A stretch of DNA of 64,000 nt from Scylla paramamosain (GCF_035594125.1 NC_087156.1:16321997-16385996); one strand, 5' to 3'; positions 33,820 to 48,576 are shown, counted from the stretch's first letter. The notes: a model not told the origin generated them from the sequence alone. A program made the numbers and translations.

Positions 33820-35266
33820 GTGTTTTCTGTCCCTCACCTCTATAACCCTCTTCGCGCACCCTGCCATTCTCTCCTCACTCTCCCTATTTCCCTGCTCCCT
33901 CCTCTCTCCCCCTCTCCCACCCTGCCTCACCCGGTTCTCCAGCCCCTCCCTCGCCCGCGCCGCCGCCTCCTCCCATCACGCAAGCTGAGGGAGGCTGAAA
34001 GGGGCAGCAAAAAGTGTCCTCGTCCATCAGGCTGCCCTTCTGACCTCTCCCTGCTTGTTTAGGAATTTGGAAATCTACTTCTTCCCTCAGGCTGGACCGG
34101 GTCTGTTGTTGCGCCGTATGGCCTGCGTGCCTCTCCTCCAGCCTGCTAGCTTGTTTGTCCGTCTGCAGCCTGCCCTCCTGCCTGCCTGTCTCCCTGCTTG
34201 CTTGTCTATTTGTCCATGTGTTTTTTGTCCCTCCTCAATGGCTGACAGCTAAGTGCACTGTCAGTCTGCTTCCCATTGTGTGTTTGGTGTGTTTTGTCAG
34301 TGTGTTTATTACGTTGTTACTCAAGTGAAATGCGTATCTCGTGTTAAAGTTTCTCTAATGTACATGCACTTCACCTCACTATTTTTTTTTCTTTTTTTTG
34401 TTCTCCTTTCTGTCTCTCCCCCTCGTTAATACCTGAAGCGACCTGAATCACCTCCTTACCTGTCTTTCTGGTGACCTACTGCACGACGCGCGGAGTTCAT
34501 CACCTTGCCATAGAGACACGAGTGAGAGTAGACGTCCTTCCATCCCTCCGTCAGCGGGCCGTCACCGTGAACACCTTCTTTTAATCTCTTACACGGCAAA
34601 CCCTTGTAGCTCTGCCATATATCACAATCATCTTTGGATATGTGGAATTTGGGTTGTGTTTAAGTGAGGTTAGGTTATGTCAGGTTAGATTTTAGTTTAG
34701 TAAAGTAAGGATATATCAGGTTATGTTTTAGTTAGGATGGAGTAGATTCAGAGGTAAAATTTAGATGTATAAGTATAGTCAATTAAAGAACTCATATTTC
34801 TTTTTAATTACATCATGTTCTATTAAATCCAAGCTGTAATTTTGTCATTTTCACATTCAACGAAGGACAAACATTAGTTGATCATCATCATCACCATTAT
34901 CATTAACACTATCATCACCATCGTTACCTACCATCACTAACGCCTCACCACGGGACAAATTTCCACAAGGCCACAGCACATTAAGCCCATTTTCTTCCCT
35001 AGTAATTTCATCAACTCCCTTTCTAGATGCGGGGCAGGATAGACACCATTCCATCAGCCCGCCTTGTGGTATCAGGATCATCTCCCTCCACTCAGGCTTC
35101 TTAACACCTTCACCGCGAGGGCTGGGGTGACGGGGCTTATCCGCAGGTGAAGGCAGGTCCGATGGAGATGTTTCTGAGCTAAGTCACCGTTCTCTATCAG
35201 TTCACGAGAGGCGATTCGCGGCCCTTGAGACGTCTGGTTGGCTATTGAGGAGCAGGTCCCTCTCTC

Positions 35267-35267
<1 letters not shown>
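33820..35267. other. C/T-rich then mixed unique DNA
   Basis: Polypyrimidine DNA continues to about 34,240 with CCTGCCTG echoes. Then AT-rich DNA with GGTTAGGTTA motifs (34,660-34,740) and a decayed CATCAT run (34,880-34,925). No gene recognised. Confidence 0.5.
34665..34740 (+). repeat. Short GGTTAGGTTA-type repeat
   Basis: GAGGTTAGGTTATGTCAGGT is followed by two 20-bp segments, CAGGTTAGATTTTAGTTTAG (34681) and CAGGTTATGTTTTAGTTAGG (34717), 36 bp apart. It resembles the dispersed GGTTAGGTTA motif of arthropods and not a true telomere array. Confidence 0.6.

Positions 35268-35346
<79 letters not shown>
35268..35346. repeat. (CT)n microsatellite
   Basis: About 39 perfect CT units. Confidence 0.98.
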
Positions 35347-35348
<2 letters not shown>

Positions 35349-35461
35349 GTCTCGTTCTTGCTCTCTTCAGTTCTGTAAGATATACTACGTGTGATATATT
35401 CGTTTACCTTTAGCTTATAAACTACGAAGGTGTGTATCAATTCTTATCTAAAGCCTGTTAA

Positions 35462-35463
<2 letters not shown>

Positions 35464-35539
<76 letters not shown>
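35464..35539. repeat. (CT)n microsatellite
   Basis: About 38 perfect CT units, 117 bp after the previous CT array on the same strand. Confidence 0.98.
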
Positions 35540-35541
<2 letters not shown>

Positions 35542-35718
35542 AGTATTTGAGTTCTCGGCCGGCTGTTAACGTCGGTCAATAGATAAAACTTGAGTTAAAG
35601 TCAATCATTGGTAGAGCTCGAGGCTGCGTGGCGTTAAGTGCGTTTCCTCGCCTCTTTCTTTTTTATTCGCATGCCACTCTATCCTGGCTGTGAGTGAGTG
35701 AGGAAGTGAGGGAGTGTG

Positions 35719-35810
35719 TTGTTGCTGTTGCTGCTTCCCTCTGAGATCACTTGTTTTTATGTCTTATTCGCTCTCCCTCACTCATTTCGTTTCGGAATTG
35801 CATTTTTTTT
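35719..35810 (+). repeat. Direct repeat, left copy, flanking (GT)n
   Basis: Contains TTGCTGCTTCCCTCTGAGA, TTGTTTTTATGTCTTATTC, TCCCTCACTC and GAATTGCATTTTTT in order. The same series recurs 204 bp downstream on the other side of a (GT)n array. Confidence 0.9.
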
Positions 35811-35819
35811 TTACTCTAT

Positions 35820-35922
<103 letters not shown>

Positions 35923-35935
<13 letters not shown>

Positions 35936-36014
35936 TGCTTCCCTCTGAGACTGGTTGTTTTTATGTCTTATTCACTGTCCCTCACTCTCCCCATTTTCAG
36001 AATTGTCATTTTTT
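35923..36014 (+). repeat. Direct repeat, right copy, flanking (GT)n
   Basis: Matches 35719-35810 at about 80% or better by eye. The main difference is TCCCCATTTTCA in place of ATTTCGTTTC. The two copies bracket the (GT)n array exactly. Confidence 0.9.
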
Positions 36015-36937
36015 CCTCGGTAATATATTGCGTATCATGTTTACACCTCACTCCGTTTTCTGCGAATGTATTGGAAGAGTGGACGCACTAGTATGCATGA
36101 TTTATTCCTCGCATGTACCTCGTTTCACAACAATTATCTTTTGACATTATATTGTGTTGTTATTGCATTATGAAGCCGCGTTGCGAGAGTGGCGGCCATC
36201 CCCTCGCCACCCTGCCGTCCAATATGACATTATATTTCTGAGGTGCAGGAGGGTCGACCTGCACGACGGCGGACATAATGGCATAATGGAAGATCCCGAG
36301 GAGTGATAGCGTCAGCGCAGGTCAGGGATCAAGGTCCTGGGAAACAAGAGGTCAACGTGTGCTAATATATTAACCAGTAATAAACCCAGAAAAGCTCAAA
36401 TTGATATTGCCTCACTCCCGACGCCTGACTTATATGGTTCAGGTCTTCAGAAGCGGAATAATTTGTGAAGTGTGGAACATTTTGGTGATGGGCACACGAG
36501 GTTGTTCGCGCCCTGCTGCTCCGTGCTGGTCCTCCGCCGCGCCTACATATTACGTGGATTTATTGGAAGGTAATTCAATCAGCACAGCATCACCTTGTGC
36601 CTTTACTCTCAAGCCACGCGTCCAGCTGTTACCTTCAAGCATGCTGGTGAAATACACTTTACTATGTTGTACAATGTGCTTTGGTTTTATATTCTTTTAT
36701 TACATACTGCTACATTCATAAGAATCTGTGTTTGTTTTTGTAATGGGAAAATACTTGTGGTTTTACTCTGCTCAGTTAGTAACTACGCTGATTGTTCTTT
36801 TTTTCACAAGTTTACTGCCTCATCAGAAGGGGAAAACACGAACACCTGAGTCATGGCGATTAACTCAGGTGTATTCAGGCGCCGGGGACACGCTTTGTAT
36901 TTGGGCGTGTGAGATGCTACCAGTCCGCCGCCTGCTT

Positions 36938-36938
<1 letters not shown>
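36015..36938. other. Unique DNA, no gene seen
   Basis: Mixed sequence with GC-rich (36,180-36,300) and AT-rich blocks. Frames of 85-150 codons have no motif; the longest runs into the following (GT)n array. Confidence 0.45.
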
Positions 36939-37024
<86 letters not shown>

Positions 37025-37055
37025 CTGTCTTTCTATCTGTCTGTCTGTCTATCTA

Positions 37056-37092
<37 letters not shown>

Positions 37093-37136
37093 GTGTCTGT
37101 CCGTCTGTCTGCCCGTCCGTCTGTCTGCCTGTCAGT
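36939..37136. repeat. Compound (GT)n and (CTGT)n array
   Basis: About 42 GT units are followed by CTGT/CTAT tetranucleotides to about 37136 with growing decay (CCGT, GCCT). The order from pure GT to impure CTGT suggests stepwise conversion. Confidence 0.97.
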
Positions 37137-37809
37137 ATGTATGTTCGTCTTGTCACCATGGCTTAGTTTAGCAATTCACCAAAGAATCAGATCTTAACAA
37201 ACTATGATCATACTGAAGCAATCCACTGCGGTTTCAAAATCACATCCGTGCATCGCCGAAGGACAAAATCTTAAGCACCTGCTGATTCTTTTTTTTTTTT
37301 TCTATGTATGCATGTAATTGCATTCGCTCTTTGTCAGAACAACTTGTAAATATGAGTGTGGCTGCGCTGGCCGCCCCAAATATATGCTAATGCTCCGGTG
37401 TCAGCTGAGCGGCGGAGCGTGGCGGCTACAGGAGGCCTTGGACTGCACTAAGGGAAGGGCGGCGGACTGACCCAAACACGGACGGTCCATGCGCTGCGCC
37501 TTTCACGATGCACCTCCATCTTGGGACGCCGGCGTGGATTTTTCTTTTTTTTTTTTTTCACCAGCAATATCTAGTGAGGCTTCAGTTAGCGTGATGGAGC
37601 ACTCGCCGTCGTCTCTTATCGCACGTGCCTCCTGCCAGTGTTTACCTGCGGCTGGGACGTCACCTGGGGAGCGGCGGGCGGGAGAGTGACCTTGACGAGT
37701 GCATTTCGGGATGACACGGTGGTGAATGAGTGGACAAGGGGGACAAGATTTATAGTAATAGTTATGATAGTTATAGAAATAGTAGCTGTACTAATAATGG
37801 AGATAATAG
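37137..37809. other. Unique DNA, no gene seen
   Basis: Mixed sequence with a T-run at 37291-37301 and another near 37,545-37,557. Nothing gene-like. Confidence 0.45.
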
Positions 37810-37836
37810 TAATAATAATAGTAATAATAATAATAA

Positions 37837-37893
<57 letters not shown>
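37810..37893. repeat. (TAA)n microsatellite
   Basis: About 26 TAA units with AAAA and GTA interruptions at the left. Confidence 0.97.
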
Positions 37894-37894
<1 letters not shown>

Positions 37895-37997
37895 TGCACG
37901 TAGCCTTTGTTCTTATTCGTTGGAATACAAACGAGGCGAACGTGTGGAGGATATTATTGTAATTATCTTCTTCGTGGGTCATACCTATAGTAATGCA

Positions 37998-38062
37998 TCC
38001 TCCTCCTCCTCCTCCTCCTCCTCCTCCTCCTCCTCCTCCTCCTCCTCCTCCTCCTCCTCCTC
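37998..38062. repeat. (TCC)n microsatellite
   Basis: About 21 perfect TCC units, 105 bp after the TAA array. Confidence 0.98.
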
Positions 38063-40205
38063 TTTCTCAACAAAAATCTGAGGGGTGGGGCGAGACATGA
38101 GGAGTTGGACCCGCGTCATACTCTCAATTTCTCGGTACAATTTATGGATTATTTTCTCTTCAAAAACTATAAATAAAACAGTTGCGAGCTTAGCGGGACG
38201 AGGCGCGATGCGGGTGGCTTACTTCTAGTGTAAATACGTTCGCCTTCATTATTTCCGTGCTGTAAGTGTATATTTTCTCCTCGTAAACAGCGCTGAAATA
38301 CACAGGTACGCAATCAAGTAATTAAAACGTGATTACACGGCTACGAACTTCCAGCGGGACGTAACTTTTATGTGATGTATATTTAATAGCTGAGCGCTTG
38401 GCGTGGCGGAGCACTTGGGAGTTTGTTTCCTCTTTGTGCAATGAGTGAGAACCTGCCAAGCAACATCTTGTCTTGGTGTATTAAACATCTTTTTTTTTTT
38501 TCCTTCCTCTCCTTCTTCTTCTTCTTCTTCGTCGAGTTGTTGTGAATCGAATGTTGTAAGAACAAGCCGGTGGGATAAATATATTCTTTTTGCCGCTGAT
38601 ATATTCTTGGTGGTGTGTTGCGTGTCTGCACAGAGGTTACCGTTGCGAAAATATATTGAATAATAATACACTCCGGACAATGTCTGACTCATACATATAT
38701 TAAAGAACATTATATTGAATAGATGGCGGCCAGAAGGAGGCGACTTCTTACATCTATCTCACCTATCAATGCTGATTAATAGATATCAATTTGGGCGAAC
38801 CAACCGATTTTTTTTTACTGAGAAAATTATTCGGGTTAATAAGGCGGCAACTGAGAGTCCAATGACGTAAGAGTTAGGATGCACAGGCTCAAGACAATGA
38901 TTAGGAATGATGCAAATCTAAAGAAAATATGTAGACACGTTTGTAGAAAGTTGCTTGGGAAGAGAGTAAGCATAAGTCACTCGTAGCATGAGGAAAATGC
39001 CAGGCGAGGCGGGAGGAGAGGAAAGGTTACGATGAGGACAAGGGCGGCGGATAGTGGTGAAAAATATCCACTCCTAAGCTAACGAATTCTGCAGCCCCAC
39101 CCGCCCCATCCGCCCGCGCCGACCTTCGCGAGGCAGTACTGAAGGCTCACTGCTGGTGGTCGCCGCTCAGGCCTCGCTCACCCCTGTCCACGCATGGCTA
39201 AGTCGGCGCAGTAGGTTGCCGCCCAATCTCACCCTCAAAATAGATTTCCCCAACAAATTATTTCCAATTAATCAGCATATTCATAATAAGACAAGTTCGA
39301 ATGGAGCGTCTGCAGTGGGCGGTCCCTTTATTCACCGGCGACCATAAAATGTTATTATGATTAATGCTGACGATCGATGTAAAGCTTCATTTGCCGCCTT
39401 TATCTCAGATTTCCTCACAGATCGCCTCCCACCGCCCGCCGCCCACCGCCCCGCAACACCCGACACCATCCTACAACCTCACCCGCTTTTGTATCATTGA
39501 GCGTCACGCCGTGTAGGAGTAACGCAACCTCCCCGGCACAGAGCGCGGCCACGCCTCGGCGGCAGGTGTTGGCGGCACTCAAGGGCGTGCCGTAGCCTCA
39601 AGGTCACTTCACGGTATAACAAATCGATGCTTCCTCCCACTACAGATCGAGGCTTTGGGCTGACCAGATGCTTTCCTTTCCTGGCCATTCAGTGCTCCTA
39701 GCCGACAAGGTCTTGTAGTTACCTCGCTGAAGGGGACCTCTGGATTTAGGAGTGAAGGGATGAAAGGGTGTGTCAAGGGTATATAGGGCCTGCGTGGCGT
39801 GCTAAAAGTAGGTGAAGGGATTGTGTTGGGTGTGTTGAGGGGCTGGCTGGCTATCTGGCTCACCTGAACTAGTATGTGTTATAATGAGCTGCGTTACTGG
39901 AATGCTTTGTATGTGTTGAGGCGGGAGAACTGTGATATACTTCTTTGGATCGTGGAGGGAGCCTGTACTGGAATATCTATGTAGTGTGTGTGAGATTCGT
40001 GAGTGTTGTGCTTAGAGTGAAATGAGAATAGGAGTCTGAATACAAGTCACTCGTGTTACAAATGAAATGGTATGTTTTTAAAGTGTTGCGGTTCAGGATG
40101 TATAGGAGTGCTATGTGAGGAGACAGGACAGATGGAGGAGCTTAGATTTAATGGCTTATGTCACAGTGAGGCTGAAATGGTGTTTATATAGTGTGGACCT
40201 AGAAT
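38063..40205. other. Unique DNA with a TAAT-rich island
   Basis: About 2.1 kb with few repeats. 39,220-39,420 carries many TAAT/ATTA and CATAAAA cores beside GC-rich blocks. 39,800-40,190 has drifting GTGTTG/GTATG echoes, possibly the decayed edge of the following (GT)n array. No gene recognised. Confidence 0.4.

Positions 40206-40599
<394 letters not shown>

Positions 40600-40646
<47 letters not shown>
40600..40646. repeat. (GA)n microsatellite
   Basis: About 23 perfect GA units. Confidence 0.98.
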
Positions 40647-40647
<1 letters not shown>

Positions 40648-42007
40648 GGACGTAAATGTAGTCTGTGTAGGTAACGTGTTTCCTCCACTTGATTATTCCA
40701 CGTGTCTGAAGTGTTTTCCCCATGGCCTCTGCGGACAGTGTTGTGTAATCAGTCCCTCGAGAGTCGCCGCTGCCGTGCACTAAATTAAACATGCATGTAA
40801 TTTTCAAAAGCGGTGTGAACAAATCGTAGACTGTCGCCACGCGTCTTGCATTTAAATTCGCTTATGGAAATAAGTTGCCGTCTGATTTGTTTGCAGGGAG
40901 TAAGGGAGATATACTACACGTCCATTGGTGCTTTATAAGGGATGAACGCAGTCGGGATAACATATGAGGGAGAACACAGAGTAGTAGCAGTATCTTCAGT
41001 ATTAGTCCAGCTTTTACCTGTACTTTGCATACATTATTTGCATTCATGGCTGGACGGCGCTGCTTGTAAATATTTAGAGAACATTATATGAAAAAGTGAC
41101 GTGCAAGACTTGGGAGTTCGGCGAGATGAAATTATTTGTTTTGCCGCAAAACTTTCGAAGTAAAACATCGTCTCTGTAGTCGTTACATGATGTTTTTAAG
41201 GCTGCCATGTTAGTTCCGCAAGTCTTGGCTGCAACTGTTTGTGTTTGTTTCGTAGGCTGTCTTCATTGACCTCTCATTTCTTCCGTCTTGCGTAGAAGTC
41301 TTGCCTCATACCTCTTGTCCAGAAGCCGCAGATTAAGGCGCCTTCGTAGCGGCCTCAGTTAAGAGTTGCTGTCTTCGCTGCGTTGTGTGATAAACGTTGT
41401 CTTGGTAAACGTTTCTTGTAAGATTTCATGGTGGAGGCTCCCGCATGATTAGCTGGGAAACACGCCGGCCGCTGACGAGCCTTCCGCGATGGCTGAGTGC
41501 CCATCCCTCGTCTTGAGGAGAAAATGTGTTTGTGATTAAAGCAGTAGTGATTTACAGAATGGAGTAGACACTTGTATAATGCAATATAAGTAAAATAATT
41601 TGAAATATATATAATGCGACTAAAGTAATAGTGACGTTTAATATCCATTAAGATTCCATTCATATTTATATTCGGCACGCTTTGCGCAAGGCAGCGAGCG
41701 TAAATAACTCTAATAATGTAATCAGGTAATTACAGTCGAACGGCAATAATCGCACGTGATAATGCACTGTTTACTTTTTTTCCTTTTATGTAATGAACAT
41801 ATGTTCGGTTCTTAAAATGTTTTAAGCATTCTAAATATAAGCAGCACTTCAAGATTGGTCATGTGTTGAACATTTTTTTTATATTGATGAATGAACAGTA
41901 TTTTTTTTTTTTTTTTTCGCACAATATCAGAAGCTTTCCGCGGCGCACCTTCTCCTCCAGGGGACGGTACATCACGAGGCGGGTCGTAAAGTCTTCTTGC
42001 GATATTT
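40647..42007. other. Unique DNA, no gene seen
   Basis: AT-rich to mixed sequence with T-runs (41872-41880, 41901-41917). No RNA gene or motif found. Confidence 0.45.
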
Positions 42008-42529
42008 TTGTTCCACGGTCGCTGCGCCTCTCGCACTGAAACGAATCTCTGTGTTATTTACAGTCTTACTCTCACGCGTGCAGCATTCGGCTTCGTGTTG
42101 CAGGTCACCTCGTCTGCGCCACAAACAAGGTCAGGTCCAGCCCGAAGCTTGCAAGTTAATCAGGTTGTTTTGCAGCACCAACACGGACTGATCGAGCAGT
42201 GCAGTCACGGGAGGCGGGTCTCCTCGCTGTATTACAGACCCGCGGAGTCGGCGTCACCTATTTCACGCCACCTTATCAGCTTGCTATCGGCGTATCACTT
42301 TATAACCTCCTTATCGCTGCTCTGCGCTCCCCGCCAATTATCAACGGATATGCGCAACCAATCGATGAAGGAAATGTCCTTTTTTTTCCGCTTGCCGCGA
42401 AGGATCTCACCTAATCAGGCTCCGTCGCTGACAGAAAACGCCGGACAGCCGTTGAGCCGCGTGCCTTTCCACCCACGCGGATCCTCGGACATCAGGTTCC
42501 TGACGTTGCATAAGGATGTTGTCGGATAA
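42008..42529 (+). other. Longest repeat-free open frame, probably chance
   Basis: A 173-codon frame runs through balanced sequence without simple repeats. It is Ser/Arg/Leu-rich, has no predicted membrane segment, no family motif and no splice-like borders at its ends. A 71-codon frame overlaps it in another phase. Some frames this long are expected in 64 kb read six ways. I record it because it is the longest frame not explained by composition. Confidence 0.12.
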
Positions 42530-45500
42530 AAGGGGCGTTGTCTAAATACGGGTATTAGGGGTTCCCGTGGAGCGCGAACACCATAGGAGAGGCAGCGGAG
42601 TGTGGCGACCCCCGGTGCATCCAGCTGGTCTTAATTTTATGGTGATACGGATGTCCCAGCCGTGGATGACGAAATGTATTAGGCTCGCCTTGGTGAGTCT
42701 CGGGTCCGGCGTGACCCCAAGGTTACGTGCAGATAATTGATGGATAATGAGCGAAAGGCGCCTCATTGTTAGCCGAGGAAGACGTATGGAAAGGAATGGT
42801 CGTCGAGGCCCAGGGTGTGTGCAGTCAGGGGGCATTCACAGGCGTGGCGGCGCATCTATAATGTACCGGGTGTTGGCGCCATCACATCATATTACAACAC
42901 TTTACTGTTTGCTTTAAAGGCATTCTGTTTTAACAATTACTCCTATTTACGGTGTTTGGAGTGCAATGCTGACATTTCTTCGGGTTTCTTTTCCTTGTTT
43001 TTATGAAGGGAGGGGCATTGAGATCCAGAACACGAGGTGTGTGTGGGCGAGGCGCCGTACTCCGGGGATCTGCTTGGTGTGCGTGGCGCGGCTCCTTCCT
43101 CGCCTGTTTGGTTACAAGAAACATGAAGTAGGCGTCGCGAGATCCCACGCCGCGGCTCCTCAGCCCTGTCGTCGCCGGCGTCACACCTGTTTTCATACCT
43201 GGGTGTTCTTCTCCATTAGTGTGTTCTTTGGTGCTCCTGATTTCCTCCCAGGCCTCCTCTCCCTCATACTAGTCACGTATATTCATTACTACTCTTCGCC
43301 AGCTCCTTGCAACATTCTTATACACCCACCAGCTCCTGTGATGTCGCTGCCCTTTCATTTGGTTCGTGTGTGATTTTCTTCATTAGAGGCTCTGTTTAAT
43401 TAGAGTTTTGTTTGGAGGTCTATATTTGTCTCTCCCTTCATTAGGAAGTAGCGGCGACGAACACGTACCGAGTGAAAGACGCCTGATCGTCATCCGTCGC
43501 TTTTTGATGCTCTCAGAAGTGGGAGTATGTTACCATTAGTATCTCATTTAAGTCCGCTGCCGCTACACTCTCGGGAATGACAACTGATAATCACTAACCT
43601 GCTTTTAATGATATGCCAACGAGCCACAGTCATCGTAAGCCTTCAGAGCTTTTCAGGTTTGCTTTTCTCTCTGTTTTCGTGTCAGGTTTCCCAGCCGTGC
43701 AAGTCAGTGTAAGAGTAACAAGTTTATTCACATGACTGACGGTTTTTTTTATTTTATGGTGCGAGTAAAGATAACACAGAAAATTCAGCCATGAAGGAAT
43801 AAATTTATTTCTCTGCGCAGCATTTCCCGTCCACACTCCTTAAGAAATTAGACGGAAAACTTGCAGGAGAGTAACCAGTGGCTGGGTCGTCGTGAAGGTC
43901 GTGCAGTCTGCTCAGTGCGCCGCCTGGGACAGTCGGCGGAACTAGAAAACGCGGGGGTGGTGTCTGCCGCCTCACCTCCCCCTCCATTGTAATGTTCCAG
44001 TTCCGAGTGAAGAACGTTGATCAAATTATCCAAACCTTTGTATTCAAATGGTCTGCGTCGCCGGTCAACATGTTAATCGGACACCGAGAGACGTGCGGTG
44101 CTCGCTAAATGGCCCGCGTACAGGTGAGGGCATGGCCATTAATGGGTTGCCGAGCACACCTGGGGTAACGAAGCAGCATGTTGGATGAGTGCCCCTCCCA
44201 CTCCCCACTCCACTGCTGCCCCTCTCCTTTGCATCCCTCTCACTCCCCTCCACTCCATCCTCCACACCTCACCTCCTCTCCCTTCAGTATTTTTCACATG
44301 TACCTTCCTCCATCATCCACATCAGAGTCACCTGTGATCCACACTTACACGCCACCTGCACACGTCATCCACATCATTACACATCACCCACATCACCACC
44401 CACGTACCCACAGCGCCACCCACGCGCCGCGCACCACCATCCACCACCTGCGCTACGCTAACACGGGACCCTCAGCCGTAGCAGCGCGTCGGTTCACGTG
44501 ATTTATAAGCTGCGCGTCTGGTGGATCGTCTTTTAGTAGCGATTTACAACTCCATGGCGGCATCTGGACCGAGGATTTATAGAACAATTAACTCGGAACT
44601 TATATCTTAGGCTGAGAGGGAATGGTTCACTTGCACGATACTTGCCGCGGCCTTCCCTGATGGATAACTTAGAGGTGCTCTCCTGAATTTTTGCTTGCAG
44701 GGTCCACAGATTTCTCCCTCCTTCTCCTTCTCTTATTTATTCCTCCAGCTCGCCTTTTGTTCTCATGTCGCTCGCTCTTTGAATTCCTTGTACCTTATTT
44801 CTCTCTCACGTTTCCTCTCCTGCATCCATTTCTTTTTTTCTTTCTCATTGTTCGCCTCACCTGTGACTCCTTATCTCACCTCGGTACTCCTCCTCCTCCT
44901 CCTTCTTGTCCCTCGCACCCTCCTCTTCCGCACCCCTTCTCTTCTCCCTTACATTTCATTCTCTCGCCAACATCTCTACTCTCTCACACCTTTTCTATTC
45001 CATTACTCTCCTTTCCCCTTCTCTTCCTGGTCCCTCTCATCTCCTGCTCATCCAACTCTTTCCCATTCTTTCATTCCTTTCTGGAAGCCTCGTCCCAAAC
45101 CACCGCCAGAGGGCTCATCAGTTCTGCTTATGCATATCGTCTTACCCTTGTAACTGCTCCCGGGAATTTAAATTACACGAATAACAAGAACCTGTCCCAG
45201 CCGCTGCTCTAAAATGGTCAGGGTGTCCGTGCCTCGACGCCCCTCGCCTCCCGGATGCCTTGTGGGACGCCTTTCAGGCTCTCCCGCCTCGCAGGGGCAA
45301 ATAAATGAAGCTCCTGAAGCCTGTCCACTCCGCCTCGTGTAATAAATGTGATTTATCGCCTCGTAATTTACCAGAACAAGTTACGATGTAGGTTAATTGG
45401 GCAGCGGATGCTCAGAACGCTAGGCAGTACTACAATAATGATGATGTGCTGCCTGTGAGTCTCTAATTGGTGGCGACGAGCGAGTGGCTACGCCTGCTTG

Positions 45501-45699
45501 GTGGTGGTGGCCGGCCCGGGGTGTCACCTGCAGGGTCGCGGCTCACACCCGGCTGGAACTCGGCGGCTCGCTCCTGACGGCTGGCTTGTTTATGGCGCTG
45601 GTGGTGCTGTTACGGAGGCTGGGACTGGTACTGCTTCTGTTATTGGCGCTACTGCTGCTTGGCGTGATACTCATGTAATCTGTGTGTGTCTGCATATGG

Positions 45700-45702
<3 letters not shown>
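42530..45702. other. Unique DNA with two C-rich tracts
   Basis: C/T and C/A-rich tracts lie at 44,190-44,430 and 44,690-45,110, the first with CCACATCA echoes. The rest is mixed. Frames of up to 173 codons in the second tract are Ser/Leu/Pro/Phe-rich artefacts. Confidence 0.45.

Positions 45703-45742
<40 letters not shown>
45703..45742. repeat. (GT)n microsatellite
   Basis: About 20 GT units preceded by degenerate TGTGTGTCTGCATATGGG. Confidence 0.97.
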
Positions 45743-45744
<2 letters not shown>

Positions 45745-47319
45745 CTCCACACCCTCACGCCCTACACACCTACGCACCCCTCACTCCACACCCGCGCCTC
45801 CCTCACACCCTCAACAGGCCCGGCATATATATTAAGCACAATAACCTAAATTACTGAACCAATCACGATCAAGGAGCTCTAAAACATTATCGGTGCCATC
45901 TCGCAGCGGTACCGAGCGAGACGAGACCTTACGGCGGGGCTGCACTGAGCTCCTTTTCATCCTCACCGAGACACTTGTTTGCATCCCACATTCTTGACCC
46001 CCAGTGACCCTACGACACCGGGCGGGCGGGGCAGCCTTCAGGAGGCGCGCGTATATGGTGAGGAATAACAATGGCAGCGCGAGTTCGGCCTGGCCCTAAG
46101 GTGCCTGGGACACAGGGCCGCATCTAGCAGGCTTGCCTCGTGATGGCGGCTCTGATGCACTGCTTGGATTTCTTAGTGCATTTACAGCCTCTCGCCAGCA
46201 ACAGGGGACTCGAGGACGCTCCTGCGCGCCTTGGGTCTTACCAGGCCGTGCAGCAGAGCTCAAAGTGCAGTGCGAGCCTTCGGTGGGAGTTCAGGGCCCT
46301 TCGTTTCAATATTTCGGTGGAGGAGGCAAGATATAGACGAGATGAATTCAATTGACTGATCTGGTTGGGGTCTTGCTGAACGACCCGGGCGGTAGTGTGT
46401 GATAAGCCTTATCTGGAGGTGTCGAGGGCGCGAGGGCGTGGCCGATAGCACTCTCCCGGGGCGCACTTAGGGCACCATTGGTAGGGGAGGCTACTGCTGT
46501 TCCCCCGAGATCGGATGAGCTCAGCTGGGGGCCACACTCACATGCGCGAAGGTCAGAGGCGTTACTGTGGCCTCAAATGAGCCTCTTGGGAACCCGGAGT
46601 AATATAGGCTGTAGAGGCTTAGCGGATCCTGTTTTTTCTGCAACTCCTTCCCCGTGCAATTTAACTTTTTTTACATGTAAAGATGGCAGGCCAAGGGCTA
46701 CTAAGGCTTCCTAATTCCTTGCCTGTTCCCTTAAAGTATTTTGTTATGTGTGCAGTACTTAAGGTAATAAGTAGGTGTGAGTCAGGTGAGTATGGTAGAG
46801 TCGATGAAAACAAAGAGGATAAGTGGGGCAGGGGTCTCTTAGCACTCAGAGGTACTGGCAAAGAAGCACACACGTTAGTAATCATTATTCCATCACCACC
46901 ACCACCACCACCATCAATGCCAGAATTCATAGCTTCTGTCATCCTTATCAAAGCAAACATAGCAAGTCACCAACACCACTGCCATTAAACAGGCGACGGG
47001 AAATGGTCACTAAATAAGAAGAGAAAAAACAGATAAGCAAGCGAAAAAAAAAAAAAGAAACAAAAAAACAGCAAGAATAGAAACCACCACCACCGCCACC
47101 ATCAATCAGCCATCCACGAATACATAAGAAGCGGCAAAAGAACATAATCAGTTGAGAGCGGCGAGTAAGATCGGAGAGTTAGATCATTAATCTTGGCTTA
47201 TTTGGTTCAGATTGATAGTGACGCGCGAAAGAATTATCAAGGTCACTCATTCGTTATCGAAAAAGTGAATAAGATCATGGCTTAATGACCCAATCAGAGG
47301 AGTGAAGCCTCTGTATCTA

Positions 47320-47321
<2 letters not shown>
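45743..47321. other. Unique DNA with a CAC run
   Basis: Contains (CAC)n at 46888-46914 and a poly-A stretch near 47,041-47,070. Frames near 46,133-46,360 have no motif. Confidence 0.45.

Positions 47322-47409
<88 letters not shown>
47322..47409. repeat. (CT)n microsatellite
   Basis: About 43 units with one CTCCT slip, followed by an A-rich fringe (AAAAAATAAAAAAAT). Confidence 0.98.
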
Positions 47410-47519
47410 AAAAAAAATAAAAAAATAAAAAAAAAATAAGCTTCGCCGGATCATCAAATGGGAAAGATTTACTTGAGATTTACCCCACCCAAAAAAAAAA
47501 CTGAAAATCTCTCTTAAAA

Positions 47520-47547
47520 TAGAGAGAGAGAGAGAGAGAGAGAGAGG
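47520..47547. repeat. (GA)n microsatellite
   Basis: About 14 GA units, 110 bp downstream of the CT array and in inverted orientation to it. Confidence 0.96.
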
Positions 47548-48347
<800 letters not shown>

Positions 48348-48458
48348 AAATATTTAACTTTCTTCGTTTTTTTTTTCCTCACGTTCTGCCTTTAAACATC
48401 TTTAATATAAATCTACTTTTCTTAGTTTTTTTCACATTTTTTTTCTTTCAACACAATA

Positions 48459-48576
<118 letters not shown>

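Noticed and set aside
33169..34062. 297-codon frame, the longest in the window
   Set aside because: It runs through two (CT)n arrays, a (CCT)n array and C/T-rich DNA; composition explains it fully.
34665..34740. Telomeric TTAGG array
   Set aside because: Only two adjacent GGTTA steps are present and the rest is not a TTAGG series.
44691..45212. 173-codon frame with signal-peptide-like start
   Set aside because: C/T-rich tract with overlapping open frames in two phases; no conserved motif.
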